A stretch of 64,000 bases of DNA from Solen grandis (Eukaryota > Mollusca > Bivalvia > Adapedonta > Solenidae), in contig CM037788.1 in NCBI GenBank assembly GCA_021229015.1, positions 39,704,024 to 39,768,023 of the forward strand, written 5' to 3'. The notes under the pieces are model-generated. The model was not told where the DNA came from. It searched no databases and was given only the letters and a program-made list of their open reading frames with translations. This document shows, one piece after another, positions 32,845 through 45,008 of the stretch (position 1 is its first letter; each line of letters begins with the position of its first letter). The translations under genes were made by a program, and so were the position numbers.

Positions 32845-35800
32845 ATTAGGTTTTCGCCTCTGCTGGGCGAAAACCTATTGTTCTTCTTCTGTTGATTTTT
32901 TTTTTTTTTTTTTTTTTTTTTATTTTTCCAATTCCACCCATTTTTGTGTCCAGCCTAGCGGCCAGATGAGAAAAGCTACAGCTATGAAATTTTGGGCATG
33001 GAGTCATCTTTATCTGAACATGTGCCTAAATGGTCAAACTTTTCACATTTATTTCTGATTTAGCCACTAGGGGGCGCAATGCATGTAATCACTGTTTTGC
33101 TAATAACTCAAAAATTTGAAGCCTGATTTAGATGCGGTTTTTTACATAATGTTCCTTGTTGACAGCCCAATCAAATATGATGGATATCTTATCATCGAGT
33201 ACTGGGGAAAAAAATGTTCTAGGAGAGGTTGAATGTTCGAACCTTGGAAAAAAAGTGGAATAATGAGGGTAGGTCTACGAAAAACCTACCCACTTTTGTT
33301 AGAGATCAGATAGAAGAATTCTGTTTGCTGCATACGATTTGCAAGACATATACGCACAAAATATATGGGGTGGCGAATTATGGAAATGCGTGGTTTGTCC
33401 TCTAGAAACGGTCAAACTTCACTAAATTTTAGGAAAAATTAAAATTTCAAAAACATGTTTTTGTCGCTCCTGACTTTATTTTCTGTTCATTCTTCATGAA
33501 ATTTTCACACGATATGTATTGTTATGTTTGAAAAGGCCTCACAAATCAAAAAATAAAAAAGAATTGAAAAGGTCAAGGTCATATTACGATTATTGTGTTT
33601 TTATTCGGCCACAAATGGCTCCAAAACTAAAAATATTTCATAGAGAGTATATGAACAAAAGTTTTAGTTCTTTAAGAGCTCTTTCCAGCGATGTTTAGTT
33701 TTTGAAGATCGGACTTGATTTGGTCATTATACGGCAGTCCAAAGTTTGATCCTTTTTTGGAATAATTGTAAATCAGGTTTTATGCTTCAAATTCTGATAT
33801 ATAAGAATAAAAAGTTTGACTTGTGCGACTAGTATACTTCATTGAACTATTTGCTGCTTTGCTAGGTATCTAACAGTAAAATTTTAATCAATTTTCTTTC
33901 TCATTTTGCCGCTAGGGGGCGCTTTTCTTGAAATCATTCTTTTGCTTATAACTCAAAAAGTTGAAGTCCGATTCGAATGCGGTTTTTTGCATTCTGTTCC
34001 CTGTTGATAGCCTCATAACATATGATAGGATTCGAGGGTCCGTGTGGCTGAAAGTTTTTGAGCTACGGAAGGTTGAATGTTCGAACCTCGCAAAAAAAAA
34101 AGAGAAAAAAAACTGTGCAAATGAGGATAGGTCTACGAAAAACCTATCCGTTTTTGTTAGAGATCAGATAGAAGAATTCCGTCTCCGGCAGACCATTTGA
34201 AAGACGTATACACACAAAATATATGGGGTGGCGAATTAAGGAAATGCGTGGTTTGTCCTCTAGAAACGGTCAAACTTAACTAAATTTTAGGAAAAATTAA
34301 AATTTCAAAAACATGTTTTTGTCGCTCCTGACCTTATTTTCTGTTCATTCTTCATGAAATTTTCACACTATATGTATTGTTATGTTTGAAAAGGCCTCAC
34401 AAATCAAAAAATAAAAAAGAATTGAAAAGGTCAAGGTCATATTACGATTATTGTGTTTTTATTCGGCCACAAATAGCTCCAAAACTAAAAATATTTCATT
34501 GAGAGTATATGAACAAAAGTTTTAGTTCTTAAAAAGCTCTTTCCACTGATGTTTAGTTTTTGAAGATCGGACTTGATTTGGTCATTATATGGCAGTCCAA
34601 AGTTTGATCCTTTTTTGGAATAATTGTAAATCAGGTTTTATGCTTCAAATTCTGATACATAAGAATAAAAAGTTTGACTTGTGCGACTAGTATACTTCAT
34701 TGAACTATTTGCTGCTTTGCTAGGTACCTAACAGTAAAATTTTAATCAATTTTCTTTCTCATTTTGCCGCTAGGGGGCGCTTTTCTTGCAAATCATTCTT
34801 TTGCTTATAACTCAAAAAGTTGAAGTCCGATTCGAATGCGTTTTTTTTGCATTCTGTTCCCTGTTGATAGCCTAATAACATATAGGATTCGAGGGTCCGT
34901 GTGGCTGAAAGCTTTTGAGCTACGGAAGGCTGAATGTTCGAACCTTGCAAAAAAACAAAAACAAAAACAAAATGTGCAAATGAGGGTAGGTCTACGAAAA
35001 ATCTATCCGTTTTTGTAAGAGATCAGATAGAAGAATTCCGTCTCCGGCATAACATTTGAAAGACGTATACACACAAAATATATGGGGTGGCGAATTTAAG
35101 AAATGCATGGTTTCTCCACTAGAAACGGTCAAACTTCACTTAAATTTAGGAAAAATTAAAATTCCAAAAACATGTTTTTTGTCGCTCCTGACTTTATTTT
35201 TTGTTTATTCGTCATGAAATTTTCACACGTTATGTTTTGTTAAGTTTGAAAGGGTTTCACAATTAAAAAGTTAAAAAAAAAACATTGAAAAGGTCAATGT
35301 CATATTACGATAATTGTGTTATTATTCGGCCACAAAGTGCTCCAAATCTAAAAATATTTTATTGAGAGTATATAAACAAAGGTTTTAGTTCTTGAGGAGC
35401 TCTTTCCAGTGATGTTTAGTTTTTGAAGATCGGACTTCATTTGTTCATTTTACGGCAGTCCAAAGTTTGATCCTTTTTTGGAATAATTGTTAATCAGTTT
35501 TTATGCTTCAAGTTGTGATATGATATATAAGAAAAAGAATGTTCGACTAGTGAGACTTATATACTTGTTTGAACTATTTGCTGTAATTGCAATTTTGTTT
35601 CTTATTTTGCCGCTAGAGGGCGTTTTGCTTAAAATCACTCTTTTGCTTATAACTCAAAATGTTAAAGTCTGATTGAAATGCGGTTTTCAGCATTTTGTTC
35701 CTTGTTGATAGCACCACAGAATGTGATGGATTTCAAGGGAAAGGGTATGGGAAAATATTTGCGCTAGAAGAGTTTGAATGTTCTAACATTGCAAAAAAAA

Positions 35801-35936
35801 ACAACTGTGCAAATGAGAGTAGGTCTTCAAAAACCTTTTCGTTCTGTTTCATATTGAAAATTGTGGCTGAGTTGAAATAAAGTGTTCAAGTTGATTAGGT
35901 TAAAAGCGAAAACCGAGATACCGCTTGCGGTTCTAG
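32845..35936 (+). mobile_element. Helentron-like element B (family H1), nested in A
   Basis: It has the same 5' hairpin (32849-32876), poly-T tract and body as element A, and ends with AAAACCGAGATACCGCTTG and GGTTCTAG at 35936. It sits within the poly-T tract of element A: T-run on the left, T after CTAG on the right. The body has three complete units of about 850 bp and a partial fourth. Each unit contains the CTCF-like site, ATAACTCAAAAAGTTGAAG, and 'ggtcaaggtcatattacgatt'. Length 3,092 bp. The repeated small ORFs (for example at 33961) are the same unit recurring and are not genes. Confidence 0.72.
33064..35623 (+). promoter_or_regulatory. four CTCF-consensus-like sites, about 850 bp apart (element B)
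   Basis: CCACTAGGGGGCGC at 33064-33077 is a full match to the core CTCF consensus CCASYAGRKGGCRS. CCGCTAGGGGGCGC at 33909-33922 and 34767-34780 differs at one position, and CCGCTAGAGGGCGT at 35610-35623 is weaker. All lie in the same orientation, once per internal unit. Binding is inferred from the motif only. Confidence 0.5.
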
Positions 35937-36086
35937 TTTTTATTATTTTTCCAATTCCACCCATTTTTGTGTCCAGCCTAGCGGCCAGATGAGAAAAGCT
36001 ACAGCTATGAAATTTTGGGCATGGAGTCATCTTTATCTGAACATGTGCCTAATTGGTCAAACTTTTCACATTTATTTCTGATTTAG

Positions 36087-38620
36087 CCACTAGGGGGCGC
36101 AATGCATGTAATCACTGTTTTGCTAATAACTCAAAAATTTGAAACCTGATTTAGATGCGGTTTTTTACATAATGTTCCTTGTTGACAGCCCAATCAAATA
36201 TGATGGATATCTTATCATCGAGTACGGGAAAGAAATTGTTCTAGGAGAGGTTGAATGTTCGAACCTTGGAAAAAAGTGGAAAAATGAGGGTAGGTCTACG
36301 AAAAACCTACCCACTTTTGTTAGAGATCAGATAGAAGAATTCTGTTTGCTGCATACGATTTGCAAGACATATACGCACAAAATATATGGGGTGGCGAATT
36401 AAGGAAATGCGTGGTTTGTCCTCTAGAAACGGTCAAACTTCACTAAATTTTAGGAAAAATTAAAATTTCAAAAACATGCTTTTGTCGCTCCTGACTTTAT
36501 TTTCTGTTCATTCTTCATGAAATTTTCACACGATATGTATTGTTATGTTTGAAAGGGCCTCACAATTCAAAAAATAAAAAAGAATTGAAAAGGTCAAGGT
36601 CATATTACGATTATTGTGTTTTTATTCGGCCACAAATAGCTCCAAAACTAAAAATATTTCATTGGAGTATATGAACAAAAGTTTTAGTTCTTCAAGAGCT
36701 CTTTCCAGTGATGTTTAGTTTTTGAAGATCGGACTTGATTTGGTTATTATACGGCAGTCCAAAGTTTGATCCTTTTTTGGAATAATTGTAAATCAGGTTT
36801 TATGCTTCAAATTCTGATACATAAGAATAAAAAGTTTGACTTGTGCGACTAGTATACTTGATTGAACTATTTGCTGCTTTGCTAGGTACCTAACAGTAAA
36901 ATTTTAATCAATTTTTTTTCTCATTTTGCCGCTAGGGGGCGCTTTTCTTGAAATCATTCTTTTGCTTATAACTCAAAAAGTTGAAGTCCGATTCGAATGC
37001 GGTTTTTTGCATTCTGTTCCCTGTTGATAGCCTAATAACATATGATAGGATTCGAGGGTCCGTGTGGCTGAAAGCTTTTGAGCTACGGAAGGTTGAATGT
37101 TCGAACCTTGCAAAAAAACAAACAAAAAAAAACTGTGCAAATGAGGGTAGGTCTACGAAAAACCTATCCGTTTTTGTTAGAGATCAGATAGAAGAATTCT
37201 GTTTGCTGCATACGATTTGCAAGACATATACGCACAAAATATATGGGGTGGCGAATTATGGAAATGCGTGGTTTGTCCTCTAGAAAAGGTCAAACTTCAC
37301 TAAATTTTAGGAAAAATTAAAATTTCAAAAACATGTTTTTGTCGCTCCTGACTTTATTTTCTGTTCATTCTTCATGATATTTTCACACAATATGTATTGT
37401 TATGTTTGAAAGGGCCTCACAATAAAAAAATTAAAAGAAATTTGAAAAGGTCAAGGTCATATTACGATTATTGTGTTTTTATTCGACCACAAATAGCTCC
37501 AAAACTAAAAATATTTCATTGAGAGTATATGAACAAAAGTTTTAGTTCTTGAAGAGCTCTTTCCAGTGATGTTAGTTTTTGAAGATCGGACTTGATTTGG
37601 TTATTATACGGCAGTCCAAATTTTGATCCTTTTTTGGAATAATTGTAAATCAGGTTTTATGCTTCAAATTCTGATACATAAGAATAAAAAGTTTGACTTG
37701 TGCGACTAGTATACTTGATTGAACTATTTGCTGCTTTGCTAGGTACCAAACAATAAAATTTTAATCAATTTTCTATCTCATTTTGCCGCTAGGGGGCGCT
37801 TTTCTTGAAATCATTCTTTTGCTTATAACTCAAAAAGTTGAAGCCTGATCCAAATGCGGTTAATTGAATTATGTTCCTTGTTGATAGCCTAATAAAATAT
37901 GATAGTTTCTAGGTATGAGTGGCTGAAACGTTTTGAGCTAGTAACGGAAGGTTGAAAGTTCGAATCTCGTAAAAAAAACTGCAAATGAGGGTAGGTCTAC
38001 GAAAAACCTATCCATTTTTGTAAAAAATCAGATAGAAGAATTCTGTTTGCTGCAAATGATTTGCAAGACATATACGCACAAAATATATGGGGTGGCGAAT
38101 TTAAGAAATGCATGGTTTGTCCTCTAGAAAAAGGTCAAACTTCACTAAATTTTAGGAAAAATTAAAATTTCAAAAACATGTATTTTTGTCGCTCCTGACT
38201 TTATTTTCTGTTCATTCTTCATGAAATTTTCACACGATATGTATTGTTATGTTTGAAAGGGCCTCACAATTAAAAAGTTAAAAAACATTGAAAAGGTCAA
38301 GGTCATATTACGATTATTGTGTTTTTATTCGGCCACAAATAGCTCCAAAACTAAAAATATTTCATTGAGAGTATATGAACAAAAGTTTTAGTTCTTCAAG
38401 AGCTCTTTCCAGTGATACTTAGTTTTTGAAGATCAGACTTGTTTTGGTCATTATACGGCAGTCCAAAGTTTGATCCTTTTTTGGAATAATTGTAAATCAG
38501 GTTTTATGCTTCAAATTCTGATACATAAGAATAAAAAGTTTGACTAGTGCGACTAATATACTTGTTTGAACTATTTGCTGTTTTGGCAATTTTGTTTCTA
38601 ATTTTGCCGCTAGAGGGCGT
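36087..38620 (+). promoter_or_regulatory. four CTCF-consensus-like sites (element A)
   Basis: A perfect core match lies at 36087-36100. One-mismatch sites lie at 36929-36942 and 37786-37799, and a CCGCTAGAGGGCGT variant at 38607-38620. Spacing and orientation are the same as in element B. Confidence 0.5.
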
Positions 38621-38787
38621 TTTGCTTAGAATCACTCTTTTGCTTATAACTCAAAATGTTAAAGTCTGATTGAAATGCGGTTTTCAGCATTTTGTTCCTT
38701 GTTGACTGCACCACAGAATGTGATGGATTTCAAGGGACAGGGTATGGGAAAATATTTGCGCTAGAAGAGTTTGAATGTTCTAACAGT

Positions 38788-38822
<35 letters not shown>

Positions 38823-38952
38823 GTGCAAATGAGAGTAGGTCTTTAAATACCTTTTCGTTCTGTTTCATATTCAAAATTATGGCTGAGTTGAAATAAAGTG
38901 TTCAAGTTGATTAGGTTAAAAGCGAAAACCAAGATACCGCTTGCGGTTCTAG

Positions 38953-39727
38953 TTATTATTATTATTATTTACCATATTTCTATAGCACTCTTTTCATACA
39001 TAAAATATGTTCAAAAGTGCTTTACAATGTAATATAAAACAATAGACTGATTAAAATGCTTATAACAATTTAAATTGTCAATTAAAAAAATTTAATGTTT
39101 GAAATAACAATAAAATAATAAGATAATAATTTCAGAGTTAGTGAAATCCAATAAAATTTAAAGATAAAGTAACAACAAGCAGTTAAATCCTAGATAGATC
39201 TATGCACATATGGAAATAAAATAATAAAATACTTATCGTCCATAATACTGTATAAAATAGTGAGTTTTCAGAGCCTTCTTAAAACTTTGCAAGGTGTTAC
39301 AGTCTCTGATGTCAGATGGGAGCGCATTCCATAACTTTGCTGATGCTGACTGGAAACTTCTGTCACCATAACGTGCCGTCCGACATTTAGGCACAACTAA
39401 CGTCAATGACTTATTTTTCGACCTCAGATTTCTGGATGCTCTGTATATTTCTAACATGTCCACAATGTACGCTGGCGATTGGTCATGGAGCGATTTAAAT
39501 GTGTGTGTTAGAATTTTGTACTCTACTCTGCATTGCACAGGGAGCCAATGGAGTTCCCGTAACACGGGGGTTATATGGTCGTACCTGGCTGTCCTCGTAA
39601 CAATTCTAGCTGCCGTATTTTGAACAGTTTGTAGTTTGTTTAATATCTGCTTTGGAACACCGTACAGGAGAGCATTGCAGTAGTCTATGCGAGATGTAAC
39701 AAGAGAGTTTACCAGAGATTTGGTAAA
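38953..39727 (-). pseudogene. 5'-truncated LINE: RT thumb/C-terminus and 3' UTR
   Basis: An open minus-strand frame runs from about 39727 to 39233: SLVTSRIDYCNALLYGVPKQ, LNKLQTVQNTAARIVTRTAR, HITPVLRELHWLPVQCRVEY, and SAKLWNALPSDIRD near the end. This is the characteristic post-YADD segment of CR1/L2-group LINEs. It begins abruptly at about 39727, so the copy is 5'-truncated, as usual for target-primed reverse transcription. The 3' UTR (38970-39232) includes GTAAAGCACTTTTGAACATA-like sequence and ends in an (AAT)n tail at 38954-38970, which directly abuts the 3' end of Helentron-like element A. The frame shown is intact and fairly young. Confidence 0.85.
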
Positions 39728-40097
39728 AGACTATTAAATGTAATAATATTGGTAATAACTTTACGAATGTATGGATATTACATTTATATGCATTCCTTCA
39801 GCAATGAATGTGACTGATGTTTTGACAATGTAAGTATTTGTTTTGCCAGTTCACAGAACTGGAAAATCTATAAGTTTCAGTATATGCAATAAAGTTGGAT
39901 TACATCTACAGCTTAACATATGTGTTAAAACTCAATGGTATATTCAAACTCCCTATGCGGACAACCGATAGCCTTAAAAGAGAAATACTCCCTGTTTTTC
40001 TAGACTTTCGATTATCCGAACATTTTATTTTCTCCACATTAGTTTTCGGGCAAAAGCGATTTCATTGTTGTGAGAATTTAGTGCCATCACCTTAATT

Positions 40098-40103
<6 letters not shown>

Positions 40104-40134
<31 letters not shown>
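40104..40134. repeat. (GT)n microsatellite
   Basis: About 15 uninterrupted GT units. Confidence 0.95.
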
Positions 40135-40135
<1 letters not shown>

Positions 40136-40994
40136 TTGAAAGAAGCAAGTTCGAAGTCGGTTAAGTTGTTTTTCTTCCTTTCTTTTTATATTTCATTTGT
40201 CTTAGTATATTTATGAAATATCGAATAGTTTCTGTTGCCTCTCCGTATTTGAGTTCGAAAGTCAGGCATAAGGTTATCAATGAGATTTTATTATTATTAT
40301 TTTTTATTATTATTAATTTTCCAACTGTTGTTCCTTCCTTGCATCTGCAGTTATTTAAATACATGCACATATTGATTAATGTTATCTACATACTCCTGTA
40401 AGTCGATTTTCTGAAAAATAAAACTATTTTAAAATACACAAGAAAAATTTTGACGCAAGCGTCAATGAATCGGGCCGAAGAACTATTGTTGTTGGCGTGA
40501 TTCTCCGTTATTGCAGGAAAATGATGTAATATTCATTTCGCTGCTCTACTGGTACTTGCTTCTTTACTTAACGCAGAAATTCATTGGGAACCAGCATGTA
40601 AAAAAGACTGCATTTTGAAATGTTTGAAAAGGGATGCTTGCAACGCTGCTCTATGGTGGCACACATGTTGACTCGGACAACAGTTTGGGGCTATATTTAG
40701 GCATCTATATTTTATAGAATTTCTCTTTTTTACGCAGAAAAATAGTTCTAAATTTTGTTTTCTGTCTTATCACTAAATGGTGATAATTTTCTTACTTATT
40801 TCAGTACGATTGCGTTATGGAAGGCGAAACTGAATTAAAATAATCGATGCTGGAGATAACGTTTTAAATAAACTGTAATGAAAAAAGAAAGTACGCGAGC
40901 GAAAAAAAAATCGCACCTCATTCTGAGATATTTTGAAACAATGACTGGCTGGAATTTCCAGCAACAGGCAACAATATATAGATTTAATTTCTTC

Positions 40995-41090
40995 TGTATG
41001 GCTCATTAGAGCAGTGGGTAAAATAGTCAGGCTAGATCGCCATGCAAACGGCGTTGAAAAAGGGTGTGGGTTCGAGTCACAGCCGGAGAA
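40995..41090 (+). mobile_element. tRNA-like sequence (SINE head or tRNA relic)
   Basis: TATGGCTCATTAGAGCAGTG at its left side resembles an A box, and GTGGGTTCGAGTCACAGCCG about 45 bases later is a good B box. Spacing is longer than in an ordinary tRNA. No poly-A or known tail follows. I read it as a relic of a tRNA-derived element. Confidence 0.4.
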
Positions 41091-41678
41091 CAATATTTAC
41101 AAACTTTTTTTGAATTATTTTTGCAATATAAGATACATATATTTTTGTTATATTGAATATCATTAATTTATCTATAACAAGAAAATGTGTATATAAAATG
41201 AAATGGAAAAAAAACACCATAAAATAAATAATGAAGTTTGTTATTTTAGATTTCCTTCCACATATTCATATAATCTTGTAAACTTTGGGCAAGAGAAATG
41301 GGGAAAGTAAGAGTAGCGATGTGCTTTTTGTTAGAAATCCATTGAAACAAATAATGTGTTCATCTTTTTTTAACGACCGTGTTCAAGCAAAGTTAAAGCG
41401 GATTTATAACATTGGGTTTATTGGTGTCGCTTGAAAACTTGGTTATCGTTTATTGAATTTACTTTGATAAACAAAAGAAATGAGACATCATCATATTAAA
41501 AACCCTGTTCTCTCAGCGCTATTAGCACTTTGATTTTAGATGGTCCCTATAAATGACACTTTATATATTTTTAGGCACAAATTTTGTCATATTTCTCCCT
41601 GAAATGCAATATATAATTTTTTAGGTTTTCGCCTCTGCAGGGCGAAAACCTATTGTTCTTCTTCTGTTGATTTTTTTT

Positions 41679-44079
41679 ATTAGGACTTTCTGCCTAAAGC
41701 AGAAAGTCCTATTGGGTTTGTTATGTTTTTTTATTCTTCTTATTCTTTTTTTCTTCCAAACTGAGCGTTAATTTAAGCATGTTGCAATGGTCCCAGGGCC
41801 ATGAAATTTTAATGGCATATACTTGATGCGCTGAAATTTTGATTTCTATGATTTTCATATGCCTATGACGTCATATGACGTCACAGTTGAAATATGCTAC
41901 AAAAGTTTGTACGCGGTCTACAGCCATTGTTTGTGAACCGATTTTCATCAAATTTTCACAGATTGTGTATATTAAGTTCTAGTTGTGCATCCCGGTGTTT
42001 GTTTTTCAAAATTCGAAAAGTCCATGGTTCTATAGCGAATCCAAGATTCGAACTAAGGTCGTAAATTTTTTAAATGCTTATAAAATCTGTCCTATTTAAG
42101 ATAGAAAGTTGATATTTAGTCAGTATATAGGTCTCTAGAAGTTTTAAACATTTTGTGAAAATAAATGTCATATGACGTCACGTGACGTCATTATAAGATA
42201 TTGTATTTCTAATATTAACAAGAGTATTTCTATATGTTGAAATTGTCGAAGGGCAATGAAAATTTAATGACACATGCTTCAATTGCTAAAAGTTTGATTT
42301 CTATGATTTTCATGTGCCTATGACGTCATATGACGTCACACTTGAAATATGCAACAAAATGTTGTACGCGGTCCAGAGCCATTGTTTATGAACCGATTTT
42401 CATCAAATTTTCACAGAATGTGTATATTAAGTTCTAGTTGTGCATCCCGGTGTCCGTTTTTCAAAATTCGAAAAGTCCAAGGTTCTATAGCGATTCCAAG
42501 ATTCGAACCAAGGTCGTAAATTTTCAAATTCTTATAAAATCGGTCCTATTTGAGATAGAAAAATGATATTGGGTCAGTATATAGGTCTCTGGGAGTCTTA
42601 AACATTTTGTGAAAATAAATGTCATATGACGTCACGTGACGTCATTATATGATAATGAATTTCTAATTCTAACAAGATTATTTCTATATGTTGAAATTTT
42701 CGAAGGGCAATGAAAATTTAATGCCGCATGCTTCAGATGCTGATATTTCGATTTCAATGATTTTCAGAAGCCTATGACGTCATATGACGTCACATTTGAA
42801 TTTGTACACGGTCCAGAGCCATTATTAATGGGCCGATTTTCATCAAATTTTCAGAGAATGTGTATATTAAGTTCTAGTTGTGCATCCCAGTGTCCGTTTT
42901 TCAAAATTCGAAAAGTCCATGGTTCTATAGCGAATTCAAGATTCGAACCAAGGTCGTAAATTTTTAAATGCTTATAAAATCGGTCCTATTTAGGACAGAA
43001 AAGTGATATTTGGTCAGTATATAGGTCTCTAAGAGTCTTTAATATTTTGTGAAAAGAAACGTCATATGACGTCACGTGACGTCATTATATGATAATGTAT
43101 TTTTAATATTAACAAGATTATTTCTATATGTTGAAATTGTAGAAGGGCAATGAAAATTTAATGACAAATGATTTAGACGCTGAAATTTCGATTTCAATGA
43201 TTTTCAGAAGCCTATGACGTCATATGACGTCACATTTGAAATTGACTACAGAAGTTTGTACACGGTCCAGAGCCATTATTAATTGGCCGATTTTCATCAA
43301 ATTTTCACAGTGTGTATATTACGTTCTTATTGTGTATACCGGTGTCCGTTTTTCAAAATTCGAAAAGTCCAAGCATATATGGCGGATCCAAGATTCGAAC
43401 CAATGACGTCAATATTTAAATGCTTATAAAAACTGTCCTATTTGAGATAGAAAGTTGAAATTTTGTCAGTTAGTAGGTCTCTGGGTGTCTTAACAATTAT
43501 GTGAAAATAAACGTCATATGACGTCACGTGACGTCATTTGTTTATTATTATTATTCTTTTCTTCTTCCTAACTAAACGCTTATTTTAATATGTTGCAATA
43601 GTCCTAGGACGATGAAATTTTTATGGATTATTAGGCACGTGAGGAAATTTTGATTTCACCCCTACTGCATATATGTAGCCATATCTCAATAAATATCGAT
43701 TTTTGTAAAATTATGTATGAATAAAAATTATAGCTGAATAATTGACATTTCCAAAGATATTTAGTTTATTAAAATTGGTTTACGCAATACAAAGTTATAA
43801 GCAAAAAAACTAAATGAAATGAAGCTAATTTTGCTGATAATATGCTGTTTTCTTGAGGTTTAACAGTCAATATCTCAGAAACGACTAAAGATAAGTTTAT
43901 ACATTATGCGTATAAAATGTAGCATGTTTTAAGAACTTTCTAAGGGTACCAAAATATATTGAAATTGGACTTCATATAAGAAAGTTACATGGAAAATAAG
44001 ATATTTCATAATCATGCATCATAAAAATATGGAAAAGGTCACGCGCAGGGGTCACCAAGCTTAAATACTTGCGCAACGA

Positions 44080-44117
<38 letters not shown>

Positions 44118-44849
44118 CAAATTGCAATTGATGGGCTATATCTTGATTTTTTTTTTTTGTCGAATGTTGACTGTTTCCAAAATAAGCATTGAAGTTAATA
44201 CATGTACAACGGCACAAGACAAAAATCCGTATTTGCAACACTATGTAGCTAGCGAGCAGTTTGCAAGCCTTGAAAAATTCACACGCAGCCCCACATTTTA
44301 GACCATCTAAAAACTGCATTGTTATGCTAACGATATTCATATTGCATCAGTTTGTAGGCTGGGATGTTACCTTTCAAAATATCACCATAGTTCGAAATTC
44401 CAGGAATTTATGGCAAAACTACGGAAGCCCAAACACGCCAAAATCGCTAAATACGATTAACTACGTTACAGGTGTCGAAAGGATATAGCACTATACAAAT
44501 ATTCAATACTTCTTCCTAATGAGGCTAAAATTAAACAAGGTTACAACTGAGCTGGAGTGATGAAATTCTATGTGTGATGAAAGTTAGAAACTTACATTTG
44601 AACAGTTTCATTTTTCTTTCATGTCATATGACATAGTATAAATGTTGTATGTAAACTACATGTGCAAGATATGGGCGGACTTTTATTAAAATTCACAGAA
44701 TGTGTTCTATTTGTGCTATTTTATATAGAAATAGAGGAGATAGAAAGTTGCAATTTGGACAGATTATCTATTATGTCATCTTCTATATATACTATATAAA
44801 GCAGATGTTGCAGAAAGTCCTATCATTCGTTTAAACGAATGACATCTAG
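41679..44849 (+). mobile_element. Helentron-like element D (family H2), nested in C
   Basis: It starts ATTAGG with a hairpin GGACTTTCTGC-ctaaa-GCAGAAAGTCC. Near the 3' end GCAGAAAGTCCTAT (about 44810) is an inverted match to the 5' terminus, followed by a hairpin CATTCGTTT-AAACGAATG, ACAT and CTAG at 44849, then T. The design is the same as H1 but the sequence differs, so it is a sister family. The body has four units of about 445 bp (starts near 41866, 42307, 42770, 43212), then a stretch at 43545-43700 that resembles the element's own start again, possibly a second partial copy. Poly-A (about 44083-44114) lies within it. No Rep or helicase frame. Confidence 0.65.
41866..43536. promoter_or_regulatory. 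array of 17 CRE palindromes (TGACGTCA)
   Basis: Each of the four units carries TGACGTCATATGACGTCA at one end and TGACGTCACGTGACGTCA at the other: four full CRE octamers per unit. One extra lies near 43405 (CCAATGACGTCAAT). The paired octamers are spaced ten bases apart start to start, about one helical turn. CREB/ATF proteins bind this octamer in animals; activity here is not shown. Confidence 0.55.
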
Positions 44850-45008
44850 TTTTTTTTATTTTTATTATTTTTCCAATTCCACCCATTTTTGTGTCCAGCC
44901 TAGCGGCCAGATGAAAAAAGCTACAGCTATGAAATTTTGGGCATGGAGTCATCTTTATCTGAACATGTGCCTAAATGGTCAAACTTTTCACTTTTGTTTC
45001 TGATTTAG

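Larger units (their letters stand above)
32777..38952 (+). mobile_element. Helentron-like element A (family H1), interrupted by element B
   Basis: The 5' end at 32777 (ATTAGG) forms a perfect hairpin, GGTTTTCGCC-tctgct-GGGCGAAAACC. It is followed by a conserved 'tattgttcttcttctgttga' lead and a poly-T tract, where element B is inserted (32845-35936). Element A resumes at 35937 with the 'attatttttccaattccaccc' segment and ends at 38952. Its 3' end has GCGAAAACC (inverted match to the 5' terminus), a terminal hairpin ACCGC-TT-GCGGT and CTAG, then T. Asymmetric terminal inverted repeats, a 3' hairpin plus CTAG, and insertion at T-T match the Helentron/Helitron2 class. No Rep-helicase ORF, so non-autonomous. 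Net length about 3.08 kb. Confidence 0.7.
39728..41619. other. no protein gene seen
   Basis: It holds a (GT)n microsatellite at 40104-40134 and the tRNA-like segment listed separately. The small frames at 39895, 40161 and 40213 lack motifs. Confidence 0.5.

Noticed and set aside
33961..37283. Recurring ORFs starting MKSDSNAVF in several copies
   Set aside because: They are the same short open part of the ~850-bp unit. The frame ends differ between units because of indels, and there is no sign of protein-level conservation.
10200..41090. Functional tRNA genes at the B-box matches (8428, 8700, 10200, 22405, 41070, 48830)
   Set aside because: None shows a closed acceptor stem with proper anticodon arm. 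Two belong to clear SINEs.
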